DNA of 64,000 nucleotides from Hygrophila difformis (taxonomy: Eukaryota; Streptophyta; Magnoliopsida; Lamiales; Acanthaceae): NCBI GenBank assembly GCA_030278955.1, contig JAOANR010000006.1, positions 7,525,915-7,589,914 of the forward strand. Direction: 5' to 3'. Positions 24,830 through 35,534 of this stretch are shown here, in pieces. Below the pieces are notes generated by a model. The model did not search any database, was not told the DNA's origin, and was given only the letters and a program-made list of their open reading frames with translations. The position numbers and the translations under genes were made by a program. Position 1 is the first letter of the stretch. Each line of letters starts with the position of its first letter.

Positions 24830-27040
24830 TATTACCTTTGTTGATTGATGAGCAAAGAATATTTATAATAAGATAGTGTATGTAGTTGATAGTGGTGAGG
24901 GTGGATTCTTTTTTCTTTACATGGTGGAACTGACAATACATTTATCTGAAAACCATTATGTTCAGCCCTTTATGGAGGCGTGATATTCTATTGCTTGTAG
25001 CATCCAGTGAAATAACATTAATATTTCTTCCAAAAGGTAGGACTGCACATTCTATATTTGGTATTCCATTATATTGTGATGAGAATTCTACTTACAAAAA
25101 AATACTCCAGAAAATTATTCAACCTCTCTTCTAATAAAAACAAAACTCATTCTTTGGGATGAAAATTATTGATTGGTATAATGATTATGAGCCCATCTGA
25201 TTTAATTAAATTTCCCATTGGATTACAGATGAGAAAATTCTCACTCGCAGTTTGTTTTGCTATGATTATAAATAGAAGTCAATGTCAATCTTTAAAAAAT
25301 ATTGGATTCTATCTTCGAGAACAAGTTTTTAGAGGGGAATCGAAGCATTAATATGTAATTAAGATGGATTAACTTGAGATACAATAAGGAATGTTGTCTA
25401 CAATGAAATTTATATATCCCAAAAAATTGCAAAATGGGTACTTCTGCAGGTGAGTAATTGGTAAAACTGGTATTGATATGGAGATGTACAATCAGGTGTT
25501 ACATTTCAATATGATATTCTTATGAACTCTACGGGTCAACAATTGTTGAAATTATATATACAAATATAAATTGTACCATTTCAAATTTGCTAGACTAGCC
25601 CCTACCAATGATATATTGATACCACCAATGATTACATCATGGAACATATGTCTGCAAATGAAAAGATATATATCACTTCTAACAATATTTGTCAAGATGA
25701 TGAAAGTATATATAATGACAATGGAATATTTTCACCGGAATATCAAAGTACGATCAAGCTTTCAAGATTACTGAATTATGAAATAAAGTTGAATGAGGAT
25801 TGCATAGTCATGCTTTTTAGGAATATGGATCTATCAAATAAATTATGAATGGAAGCACGTTAATAGTAAACAAGATACGGAACCATGCAATTAAGGCTAA
25901 ATATTTTTGGGAAATCATGAAAGTAGAAAATTCTTGATAGAATGATTATAAGCCCGTCGGATTTAACCAAATTACCATTCGATTTTAAAGGAGAAAATTC
26001 CCACTTTGTTTTACTATGATTATAAATAAAAGTCAATGTCAATCTTTAAAGAAGGTTGAACTCTATTTTTCAAAATCAATTTTTAGCTTTGAACAATTAT
26101 ATATTGTGATATCCCGTGTCACTAGCAAGAGGGGAATTAAAATAGTAATATTTAATTAAGATGTATTAACTCAAGATACTACAAGAAATGTTGTTTACAA
26201 TTGAATTTATATAGGATAAAAAATTTGCAATATGAATACTTGATGTAGGTGATGGTAAAACCGTATTGATCTTGGAGATGTAGTAAGATATGACATTTCC
26301 GGATAATATTCTTATAAATTCTTTGGGTGATCCTATATAAGTATTTTTTTTAGAGTACATATACATATCTAAACTGCACCACTTCAAATACAGACTTTTT
26401 AAAGATATGTGACTAGCCCCTTCCAATGAGATGGGTTGATACAATTAATGATTACATCATGGAATGTCTGTCTGCAAATGAAAATGTATATGTCAGTTCT
26501 AAAAATATTTGTCAAGAGGATGAAAGCATGGATAATGAAGATGAAATATTTTCATCAGAATATCTAAACACGATCAAGTGTTCTGGCTACCGAATCATAA
26601 AATAAAGTTGAATGGGGGTTGTATAGTCATTCTTTTTAGGTATATTGATCCATCAAATAAATTATGCAATGGAAGCAGGTTGATAGTAACTAAGATGCGG
26701 AACCATATAATTTTGATTAAACTAATTTTGGGAAACCATGAAAGTAGAAAATTCTTAATTTATAGAATGATTATGAGTCCGTCTGATTTAACCAAATTAT
26801 CCATTCGATTTCATATGAGACAATTCTCATTCGCAGTTTGTTTTGCTATGAATATAAAGAAAAGTCAATGTCAATCATTAAAGAAAGTTGAACTCCATCT
26901 TTCAAAACCAATTTTTAGTAATAAATAGTTATATGTTGTGGTATCTCGTGTCACTAGGAAGATAAGCCTCATATTATTAATATTTAGTTAAGATGAATTA
27001 ATTTAAGATACTACAAGAAACGTTGTTTACAATGAAATTT
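24830..27040 (+). pseudogene. Helitron/PIF1-type helicase relic, partly triplicated
   Basis: Broken pieces of the SF1 (PIF1-like) helicase domain of plant Helitrons, readable in shifting plus-strand frames. First comes an LLIDEQRIFYNKI-like block with a degraded Walker A (HGGTDNT in place of a GGTGKT-type loop), then VASSEITLIFLPKGRTAHS-like sequence. The C-terminal part (the IMLFRNLDPSN, NGSRLIV, SPSDL, FAMxINxSQxQSLK and LYLxxPVF blocks) occurs three times, anchored at 25180, 25941 and 26766, so a unit of about 0.76-0.83 kb was duplicated. Stops and frameshifts are frequent, and SQCQ replaces the expected SQGQ of motif V/VI. No Rep domain or Helitron ends were found. Not functional. Confidence 0.75.
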
Positions 27041-27284
27041 TTAACAAATTGTAAGGAAAATTTTCATATAATGCTTAATACTTATTTAAATTTATTTAAT
27101 TTAAAATAAAATTTCAAATTAAATAAAAAAATAATTTTAATATTATTTTTATTGATCTGGGACAAGCCACAAGAAGGCGGTTTAATATGATTTCTCTATT
27201 AGTTTTAAAAATAATTAAAGTATAATTATCATCTATTCTCTATTAGTTTCATATGATATAAGTACATATATTATATATAAAATA

Positions 27285-27542
27285 CTCCCCGTTTTTCAAA
27301 AATTTTAACATTCATGCATTTCACGTTATTCAATACACATTTTTAACGCTTAATATCTCAAATTGTGTAAAATTAAAAGTTATAAAAATTTGATATTCTC
27401 AAACTACGTGATTAGACAAATCTAACAAGATCCCACTTGACTATACTTTATCTTATATAACTATGTTATATAATTTAATTAAAGTTACTCAATGAATAGT
27501 AACAACTATGCAACTATTACATTTGTTTCAAAACGGATGGAG
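27285..27542. mobile_element. Stowaway-like MITE, copy 5
   Basis: 258 bp flanked by TA. Left end CTCCCCGTTTTTCAAAAATT, right end TTCAAAACGGATGGAG. It carries the internal GATTAGACAAATCTAACAAG and CCCACTTGACTATA blocks and is nested near the right end of the hAT-like element. Confidence 0.75.
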
Positions 27543-27840
27543 TATATAATTATACCCGTCGAGTCTCGACGGGTTACTTACTAGTAACCTCAAAAAAATA
27601 AACCTACAAAAGGTTAAGAATTAGGAAATGAAGATTTGATCATAAAGTTTAATAGGTTTGGATAAAATATTCGAACCGAATCGTTTAACCGCTGAATTGA
27701 ATCGAAACCGAACCACCGGTTAACCGAGGAGTCCAGTTACAAATACAAATACTTCATCTAAGTATTTGTCCGGTTCAAATACAAATACAAATACCTCAAA
27801 AACTCGGGATAACTGAACTGTGCCTACCCCTACTTCTCAC

Positions 27841-28431
27841 ACACTCGATATTTATAAGAAAAAAATATATTTACATAAAAATATTGATTTAAAAAAAGGG
27901 TAAAGTATGATCTAAAACTAATTATAAACCCCAAAAGTAATGCCAACGCCAACGGGCCATGAAAAATTCAAGCCTGGAGTATTTATTATCTGCCAATTTC
28001 AAAATATGAAAATTTATCCGGCTTCGGCTCATTAAAAATAAAAAAAAAAAACGAAAAAAAAAAGAAAAAAACGAAAAAGACAATGGGCCTCCAATTTGAG
28101 ATGCCCATTTTCCCAGTTCCCAACATCGTAGTGAGAATGTGAGATGTTTGACCTTGGGCCATAATGTCGTCATGGACCTTCGATGCTTTTTTTTAAGTCA
28201 TGGGTTTCAGACTGTATGTGATTAAGAGTGATTACAAAAAAAAATACTTAGTGGCGATAAAATAAGGTGATACTCTTATTAATGATTTGATGCATGATAT
28301 AGGTTATTAGGGTGTATTTGTTACCGACAATAGAATTGTAGGGAAATCATGGTAGAGAATGGAGTTGCATGAAACCAAAAACTGGTTAAAGAGAATTAAA
28401 GTGGAGAGAATGAGAGAGTAGAAACTATATA
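27841..28431. other. intergenic, no gene recognised
   Basis: About 590 bp with an A-rich run near 28034-28080. No coding signal that I can support. Confidence 0.5.
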
Positions 28432-28691
28432 CTACCTCCGTATTTGTATGTTTTTTTATATTTGGTTAGATGGTACTATTTACACACATACTTTCACTTA
28501 AAGTTTTATCATTGTTATACAAATTAAAATATAGCCAAGTGAGATCTTGTTAGATTCATCTCATCGTGTAGTTTTTAAATATCGAACTTTTAGAATTTTT
28601 ACTTGTACCAAACTTGTGTTATTAATAGTTAAAAATATGCATTGGTTTGCATAAAAAGTGATATGTAATAAACATTTCAAGACGGAGGAAG
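28432..28691. mobile_element. Stowaway-like MITE, copy 6
   Basis: 260 bp flanked by TA. Left end CTACCTCCGTATTTGTATG, right end TTTCAAGACGGAGGAAG. Its interior is the reverse complement of the subfamily at 28979 and 24106 (it reads TAGTTTTTAAATATCGAACTTTTAGAA), so it is inserted in the opposite orientation. Confidence 0.78.
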
Positions 28692-28978
28692 TATGAGGAT
28701 ATAATCCTTGTCATGAGCATAGATGTCTAATAAAGCCTACTAGCTTAGCTAGCTCTATTTCAATGGCTTAATTTTGTGAACAAACCAAAAACTGGTTGCT
28801 TGACTTGATGAACGACGATATCATGCATGTGATGACATACAAACCATTTGCAGTTGAACATTATTCCATGGTGATGGTTTTGTATACACTTCATGTAATT
28901 TGGGGAAACAAAATTATAAATATGCAAAATAAAAATGTTAATAATTGCCTACTTTAAAATTGTTCCTGAAATATTATA
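28692..28978. other. spacer between two MITEs
   Basis: About 290 bp between the oppositely oriented copies 6 and 7. Nothing recognised. Confidence 0.4.
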
Positions 28979-29241
28979 CTTCCTTTTTTTTTAAAGATTG
29001 CTACGGACCCACCCAACACGCAGTTCAATGCACATTTTAAATCATTAATAACTCAAATTCGGTATACGTAAAAATTCTAAAAGTTCGATATTTAAAAACT
29101 AAAAGATGAGACAAAACTATCAAGATCCCACTTGACTATATTTTAACTTGTATAACAATGATAAAACTTTAAGTCAAAGTATATGAGTGAACAGTAGTCA
29201 TTTATAAAAAATAGCTAAAAAAAACAAAAAAATGGAGGAAG
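28979..29241. mobile_element. Stowaway-like MITE, copy 7
   Basis: 263 bp flanked by TA, with left end CTTCCTTTTTTTTTAAAG and right end AAAAATGGAGGAAG, the inverted repeat partly eroded into homopolymers. It belongs to the GCTACGGACCCA subfamily. Confidence 0.7.
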
Positions 29242-29322
29242 TATAATTATCCTTCTTTCCTCTATCAAGAAGAAGTATATTTACATTATGAAAGTAATAA
29301 ATTGTGCATGTGCACAAATTAG

Positions 29323-29470
29323 TTTTTTTTTTTGGAAGAGCCATTGAAGGCCTGGAAAGGGGTGGTGGGAGCCCATACCACACAATTACAAAGGGGAATC
29401 AAAGGGAGGGATAGGGGCCCGGTGGGAATCGAACCTCCAACCTTCCGTTGGAAGTCAATGGACTTAACCG
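29323..29470 (-). mobile_element. tRNA-derived SINE
   Basis: On the minus strand this 148 bp unit starts with a tRNA-like head (CGGTTAAGTCC) and has a clear RNA polymerase III B box, GGTTCGATTCC (29435-29425). A unique body rich in CCC/GGG follows, and it ends in a run of about 12 A. It is flanked by an exact 16 bp direct repeat, CATGTGCACAAATTAG, at 29307-29322 and 29471-29486, the expected target-site duplication of LINE-driven retroposition. The head appears shortened at the A box, so the 5' end may be truncated. A true tRNA gene is excluded by the missing acceptor stem, the body and the poly-A tail. Confidence 0.8.
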
Positions 29471-29486
29471 CATGTGCACAAATTAG

Positions 29487-30419
29487 TTACCATTGGTGTT
29501 ATTTCCACCCATTTTATAATTAATTTTAACAGCCACCCTAAACCCTAAATTTTCCAATATAATCACCTATTATATTGAACATAGCCGTCCTAGTAACCAT
29601 GTACCCAATTCTTAGGAGGGTTCGGTAAGTAGCGTACAATTCCAAGTTGCAAGACTCTCAAGTACTTTTATACATTTTCACACATTTTAAAATTATACGC
29701 TATCAATCAGACGAATTTAGTAAAATCAAACTTGCAATAAAATTAAATTATATCCAACGTTGAATAATAAATCGTATCAAAAAGTGGCTTAATTAATCTT
29801 AACTCCAAGAAAATGGGGAAACTGTGAAAAATTGTTCATATTTACTGTTCAGTTTGACGGAAATTACAGCCTCGCAGACATATATATACGGCATGCATAT
29901 GGTAAAGTAGCTCGGTAAATCAAATCAAATACTACTAATATTACTCCAAATTAAAGCAATTAAAAAGATAAATAAAAATAAAGGCGTGAAAGCACTGCAC
30001 GTTGAGGCTTGATCGAGTCGTTAGTTGATGAATGATATTGATGACGCAGTAGTCATTAATTAACGCATTGAATGAATGGCGGTTCGAAAACGCATAGCTT
30101 TGGTAAGTCCAACCCCACAAAAAAAAAAAAAAAAGAAAAAAAAAAAAAGATGATTTTGCGGCAACCTCCTTAATTACCTTTTGGATGCATGGTCCGCTTC
30201 CTACAAACAGCTTTAATTTTCACCCTCCAGATCAAAAACTAAATGATCCAAGATAATTTTTGTCCTATCTGCTAGTATACAGTAGTATATATACCCTCAC
30301 GCACGTACCTGCTGGTGTCTCGAGTACTCCTGATCGATGATCACTACTAGCTAATCCCTGCAATTTGCATGCGAGATTATTATTGAGGCAAAAATAAAAC
30401 AGTTAATAATTAGCTAGAA
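29487..30419. other. DUF538 upstream region
   Basis: Intergenic. It contains an A-rich homopolymer block near 30117-30150 and a TATATATA motif near 30287-30294 about 125 bp before the start codon, a possible core promoter. No other gene recognised. Confidence 0.45.
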
Positions 30420-30923
30420 ATGGCGGCGACATCAGAAGGCGGGAAAGTGAGCCTCCTCATCGAAACTCACAGAAAAGGGGCGGAAACCTACGAGGGCGAG
30501 GGGTGCAAGGACAAAGCCGTGAAAATCCTGGAGGAATTCATGTTTCCCGCGGGCATATTCCCCGTGGGGGAAATTGCGGAGATGGGGTTTAACCGGTCCA
30601 CCGGATTCGTGTGGGTCAAGCTCAAGAAGAAGAAAACCCAGGTGAAGTTCACCCAGATTAAGCAGACCGTCATCTACTCCCAGGACATCTCCACCTTCCT
30701 GGAACCAGGGCACATGTCCCATATCATCGGGATCAAGGCCAAGGAGGTCATGATCCCCGTCGTCATCTCTGATATCCTCGTCGGTTTTCCTGCCCCGGAT
30801 ATGATCAAGTTCACCACTCCCGTCGGACTGTCCCGCGCCCATTTCGTCTCTGCTTTCATGCTGCCTTCTTCATCTTCATCTTCAGGACCAAACCACCGAG
30901 TCATTTCCACATCGCAAGATTAG
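30420..30923 (+). CDS. DUF538 family protein
   Basis: 167 aa, single exon. DUF538 proteins are small plant-specific proteins of uncertain biochemical role, often reported as stress-responsive; a lipid-binding (BPI-like) fold has been proposed. Family hallmarks: an N-terminal region before KAVKILEEFMFPAGIFPVGEI (about residues 32-52), then GFNRSTGFVWVKLK (56-69) and the strand YSQDISTFLEPGHMSHIIGIKAKEVMIPV (about 86-114). There is no signal peptide and no membrane segment, consistent with the intracellular branch of the family. The C-terminus carries a run of six serines and is otherwise unremarkable. The coding sequence is distinctly GC-richer than its flanks. The ATG at 30420 is the first in frame and sits in a favourable context (AGAAATGGCG). 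The function cannot be assigned further. Confidence 0.92.
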   Translation: MAATSEGGKVSLLIETHRKGAETYEGEGCKDKAVKILEEFMFPAGIFPVGEIAEMGFNRSTGFVWVKLKKKKTQVKFTQIKQTVIYSQDISTFLEPGHMSHIIGIKAKEVMIPVVISDILVGFPAPDMIKFTTPVGLSRAHFVSAFMLPSSSSSSGPNHRVISTSQD

Positions 30924-31178
30924 TAGTAGGTATTATTATATGGAGTACGTACCTGCAGCCAGATTAATGCTTCTGATGATGAGCTAGCCTAATGAAAGGA
31001 TAAATAAATTTTGTGGCTGAAAACCCTGCATCTAATAAAGTTTCTGTTTGATCTATACTATGTGAGGATTATATTTGACTGTCGTCGTACTCATGTTTGA
31101 TTGAGATTTTGTACTACATACCAAGACATTTTGCAGTCTGTCCAGGTTCCCAGAATTGGATTATCCCAGTGCATATTG

Positions 31179-31220
<42 letters not shown>

Positions 31221-31685
31221 GGTTTTGTTCTCGGTTTAATTAGCTCAATATATATCAGATTCAAAAGATTTCCACAAAATATAAATTCACTGAATTGATT
31301 CATGACAGAAGCATGCATATTAGGACGAGATGAGAGTGTCTGAGTGTGACATCATGCATACATGTAATTACATTTCCATCCCTCCACCGGTTTGATTGTC
31401 AGTGATGAACTGATGATCAGAATTTTCTTACAGCAGCAACTACTTTGAATTGCCTGTTAATTTAAGTGGACATCAGGAATTCAGAATGGATCTTGTCCCA
31501 TTTTTAATTTTTTGTTAAATATATATATACTTCAATTATTGTACATAGTAGTATTTAGTATTTTCAAGAATATGACACAAGTGCAAAGTAAATCGACAAG
31601 TATTATTGAATAGAAGATACGGATATGGAACAAAAAAAGGATGGGATGGGACAGTGTTATGCCCTTGTAATCGTAGTTTGCCTAA
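30924..31685. other. 3' flanks of DUF538 and KAT (convergent)
   Basis: Intergenic region between two converging genes, likely containing both 3' UTRs. It includes AATAAAT and AATAAAG near 31002-31040, plausible poly-A signals for DUF538, and a long poly-T tract. Confidence 0.5.
31180..31219. repeat. poly-T tract
   Basis: About 40 bp of T interrupted by a single C. It may be the tail of a minus-strand retroposon, but no body or target duplication was identified. Confidence 0.7.
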
Positions 31686-34600
31686 TTACTTGGTGGAAAG
31701 AAACAAATGGTCGCCATCTCGTACGACGCTCAAGTCATCTATTTCTGCATTCTCTGCGTTCACAACTCTTGTGAGGTTATCATCCCCAAATATCTGACCT
31801 GCACAACACAAGCAGAGCTAATTAAGGGGCTGAGAACTTGAGATCAAATAATCTATACTGTTATATTTTCTTTCCATATATTTCTAGAATCTTGGTTGTC
31901 TACTTGTATATATTGTATCGGTCTGTTTAGCAGAAGTTGTCGTTCGACCAGTGCACACGCACCTGCGATTTTGAGCAGCTCTTCTAATGAATGGGGCAGA
32001 ATCATTAGCCTCACAGAAACCTGGCTCCTTGGAAAATTCATGTGGTGAATGGTGACTTTCTTCTCCGGCTTTGTTGTTGGATATCTTGTCAATCTTGAGC
32101 TGCTGCTGCTGCTGCTGCTGACACCATTTATGATGCTATAACCGGTTGCATAATCGTTCATGGCGGATTCTAGTTTCTTATTGCTTAAGTAGTTCAGCAT
32201 GAGATCATGCATTCCTTTGGAGTGATAAGCTTGATGAATGGCTGATTCTGACCCCCTATTGAAATTCATAACATTGTTGTCTTCAGTGCTGATGATGCAG
32301 TCTCCATTAGGCCCTCCGTCAAGCCAATTTTTCGACATGATCAGACTCAGATCAATTTCAAGATCCGAACTTTTCCACTCGTTCCAAATCTTGAATCACA
32401 CACGTTATTAACCGCGAATTTGAAAGTGAAAAAAGTTCCATAAAGATAGAAACGTGATCAATTGAAATGGTGTGATATTTACCTGGTAAAGATTGTGCAT
32501 GACGCGTTGCTTGTCTTCTGGACTTGCTAGAAGAATGCTCAGAAACTTGGTCTTTTCCAGCTGCAATATTTGTGAAACTTTAGTGGTTCGAACACCAAAC
32601 GGCTGAGGCTTTCCAAATAGAATGCCTATTTCTCCAAACATTTCGCCACTGGAAGCAACCTTTCTGATAACCTGCTGAGTACATTATGATGAAGCTAACA
32701 TCAAATGCTTCAGACATTTAATTTATTTGGATTGAGGGGCATGCTGCGGCTAGAATTCTTACTCGATCATTTCCATTAATCTTTGCAATTAAGTCCTGCC
32801 AAACAGAATCATTAGCTGAAGGTCAGAACTCATCAGAAAGCCAAAATGTAATAAGTCCATGGATGCACTTACAACTGCACCCGAGACCAATATGTATAAA
32901 TCTGTTGCAGATTCATTTGGCTGGATCAGGTCTTCTCCAGGAGGAAAATACTCGGCTTCCATTTCCGCAACCTTCCATTTGAACACTAGGATCATTATGC
33001 ATCATGTTTAATGTTCTTGGTTTTAATATTTCAACATGAATTAACAACAATTTTGTCGACAGACTCAGATGGGAAAATGTACCAGTTGGAGAAGAAATTT
33101 TTGAGAAACTCCATCAAAGAGACGGGCATTTTGAACAACAGGGAGGAATAGACAATGTGCAATGCTGAAACAAAGCGCTTTTGGCAACCCATTAAGGATC
33201 TCTTGATGTTTGAACTTTTCTGTTTTGAATTTCAGACATATGTAGGACACCATTTGATCTTGTATGTCCCGGGGTACTTGGTTCCTTTTGGAGAATTCTA
33301 AGGCTGCTGTGATGCAATCTCTCTGTAGCACAACCAAATTTCAAAACCATTAGCTTAAAAGTTCTAGACAGAACAAGAACGATCAGAGAAGATTACGAGT
33401 CTTTGCATACAAAGTTGCTGGTGTGGCAGGTGCACTGAACCACGAGATTAGTCATGTTTCCTATAAGATAAGCTATCAATCCCAGGTTGCAGAACATGTA
33501 ACTAATTCCAAAGGCCATCTCTGTTGGATTTTGGGCATGAAAATCCCCATAGCCTGTGGTGGTTAGTGTAACAATTGAACAGTACAATGATGTTACATAT
33601 CTATCCCAAATCCCCATCTGTTTGAAATCAGGATAGACGGCACCAATCCAGGTTCTTCTCAGATCAGGATATCTCTCTGCAATCGCATAGTTGAAGCACC
33701 CTGCACAGTGCACCGCCAGCAGAGTAACCTGAATTGGGCAACATGTTGAGCATGAGGTGGAAGCCACCAAGCTGCATCAGAAACGACAACAGCAACGTGG
33801 CATTGGATGACCTTGTTACTCAGTTAGCTATAGTTGGTTCAAGGGTAGTTTAGTATATTCCTTTAAAGTGTTAGTTACTTGGTTAGCTGGTTAGATATAG
33901 TCGTGCTTTACATTTCAGATATATATTGTCTTTCGTCATTGTATTGAAACAGATTCATTCATTCTTCCACTATCAATACAATGGCAGTTATTTACTTCTC
34001 TAGTTTTTCGCACTTTCAACACAACATAGTGTACTTTAATACTCTGCACACAGATTTGGCCGGTGAAAATAATGATCTGTAGCTTATTCTTACCAATGCA
34101 AGCTTGGTGCAACGAATCAATAAATAGTTGAATCGAATATCCTTTTCGAACCTGTATTGAAACATGTTAGGTAATGGCTGAAATAATGTGACCAAATCGA
34201 AATGATGGATGGGTATGTATACAACCTTGCAAACAAGGAGCTGGCACGCCTGAGGCGCCAAAGTCGCAGCATACATAGCAGGTCGAAACCCAAACCACCG
34301 TTGTAGCTTGTAAAGTGGAGGACGATGGAGCGAAGGGGCACTGTGGAGCAGATATCAAAAGCAAACCAGGTTGACAGATACCTGTTGATCATGGAAACAA
34401 GTAATTGAATTTGTGGTTCATATAAACGCAGCATATCTTGTCGGTCCGAGTCTGAGGTTGCACAAACCTTACTGCAATTCTTTTAGGATCATCGATAAGA
34501 AGATGTGATTGGCTGTCAAGATATGCCACAAAGAATGTAAGCACAATGTCAGCAGCAAAGAAGCAGTTGACAATGTTGTCAACAAGGTGCAGGGGAGCAT

Positions 34601-34966
34601 TATGCTTCTGAGTTGGAAAAGCAATCTCGAATGGAGAAATCCAGGCCGAGTAGACGACCAGTAGAGCGAGCAACATCTCCCAAGCCCTGGATTAGCATAA
34701 ATAATAAAAGTAAAATCAGGAAACATAACAATAATCATTTAAGGTACAGGGAGATGGATACTTAAAAAAGATAAGATCTTTAACATTATCAGTCACCTAT
34801 AATGTGGATTTAATGGCGAAAGGATGTAACGCGGGAGTTTCTTGGATGATGATGGATCGATCCTAGCGCCTAACGATGGAATAAGGTCATTATGGTTTCC
34901 TGTGACCGTGTCAAACCCGTTCATGCAGAAACGCCTGGGGAGATTCTTGATTCTCTGAAACGACAT
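31686..34966 (-). CDS. KAT1/KAT2-like inward-rectifying shaker K+ channel
   Basis: Eleven exons (descending): 34966-34797, 34686-34468, 34381-34226, 34151-34094, 33728-33411, 33322-33083, 32971-32873, 32795-32763, 32671-32483, 32389-31963, 31798-31686; 2,022 bp, 673 aa, all phases close. KAT channels take up K+ at the plasma membrane, notably during stomatal opening. Domains: S1 begins near residue 60; the S4 voltage sensor is MLRLWRLRRASSLFAR (167-182); the pore signature TTTGYGD is at 257-263; S6 ends near LIGNMTNLVV (289-298). A C-linker, a cyclic-nucleotide-binding fold (about 385-480, with GEIGILFGKPQPFGVRT) and the C-terminal KHA domain ending in DGDHLFLSTK follow. There are no ankyrin repeats, which separates it from AKT types. 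TTTGYGD, and the match to KAT1 along its length, argue against KC1. Oddities: Cys251 replaces the usual pore-helix Trp, and there are extra cysteines at 300 and 302. An in-frame ATG at 34984 could add six residues. Confidence 0.93.
33744..34021 (+). mobile_element. solo LTR inside KAT intron 4
   Basis: 278 bp beginning TGTTGAG and ending TTTCAACA, giving the short inverted repeat TGTTGA/TCAACA of an LTR. It is flanked by exact 5 bp duplications CAACA at 33739-33743 and 34022-34026. It contains a TATATATTGT promoter-like stretch and a terminal region that looks like copia LTRs. No internal domain is present, so it was left by LTR-LTR recombination. It makes up most of the 365 bp intron. It is not closely related to the LTRs of the three full elements here. 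Confidence 0.85.
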
Positions 34967-35534
34967 ATTTTGAGAGTTGAGCATGTAATGAGTAATGAGT
35001 AATGACCCTCTACACTGATGAGCCCTGGAAATGCAACTGAGAGTACATATAGTATTTGAAAGTGAAGCAGAAGGTGCAGAAAGATTGATCCACACTTGGG
35101 GCCCGGATAGGCTGGAGGGTCATTGTCTTTTTATGAACATGTTTTAAGGCAGGATTAAGCAGATGATATGTCTGTGATTAAGAGGCCCGGGAATTGGAGG
35201 ATTGCACTGGAAAAGGGAAGAAAGTTTGGGAAGGGAATAGAATCATGTGTTGCCAAAATAGGGAAGTTGAATTAACTAAAGCCGGCTAAAAGTACTTAAT
35301 TACTACCGAGTACTGAGGGGTCAATAGAGTATAGATGCAACTTTTTTTTTTTAGCATTTGAAGTAATGATTTCTTCTACCAAATTATATTTACTGACTTC
35401 ATATTTTAACCTTAAAATCCCTTCAATCAAACAACATAAGATTTGTAATGTGCTGGGGCTGCTAAACATAAAAGTACTAGGGTCAATTACTATAATACTA
35501 TACGTTGATGAAGAAGCAGAACTGGTCCAACAGA
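34967..35534. other. KAT 5' flank
   Basis: 568 bp between the KAT start codon and the copia A insertion, probably the KAT 5' UTR and proximal promoter. No other gene seen. Confidence 0.5.

Larger units (their letters stand above)
23216..27832. mobile_element. hAT-like element, 4.6 kb, carrying Helitron helicase relics
   Basis: The left end starts TAGGAGTGGACA and the right end finishes TGCCTACCCCTA, an imperfect terminal inverted repeat of the TAGGGGTGGGCA type found in plant hAT elements. Directly outside lie CTTCTCAT (23208-23215) and CTTCTCAC (27833-27840), an 8 bp target duplication with one mismatch, the length typical of hAT. Both subterminal regions repeat CCGAA/CGAATC and CAAATACAAATAC motifs. 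No hAT transposase is recognisable. The interior holds two Stowaway-like MITEs and decayed Helitron/PIF1 helicase sequence. It is probably a non-autonomous hAT element that later received other insertions. Confidence 0.6.

Noticed and set aside
29424..29484. Possible tRNA gene
   Set aside because: Only a B box and part of a tRNA-like fold are present. The acceptor stem is missing, an A tail follows and a 16 bp target duplication flanks the unit, so it is a SINE.
30060..30150. Second SINE (GGTTCGAAAAC followed by poly-A)
   Set aside because: Only a weak B-box-like motif next to a poly-A run; no head, body or target duplication.
32390..32482. KAT exon 9 continuing as coding sequence through intron 9
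   Set aside because: The frame runs on for 25 codons to a stop, but a GT donor at 32482 and an AG acceptor at 32390 join conserved regions in phase, so it is intron read-through.
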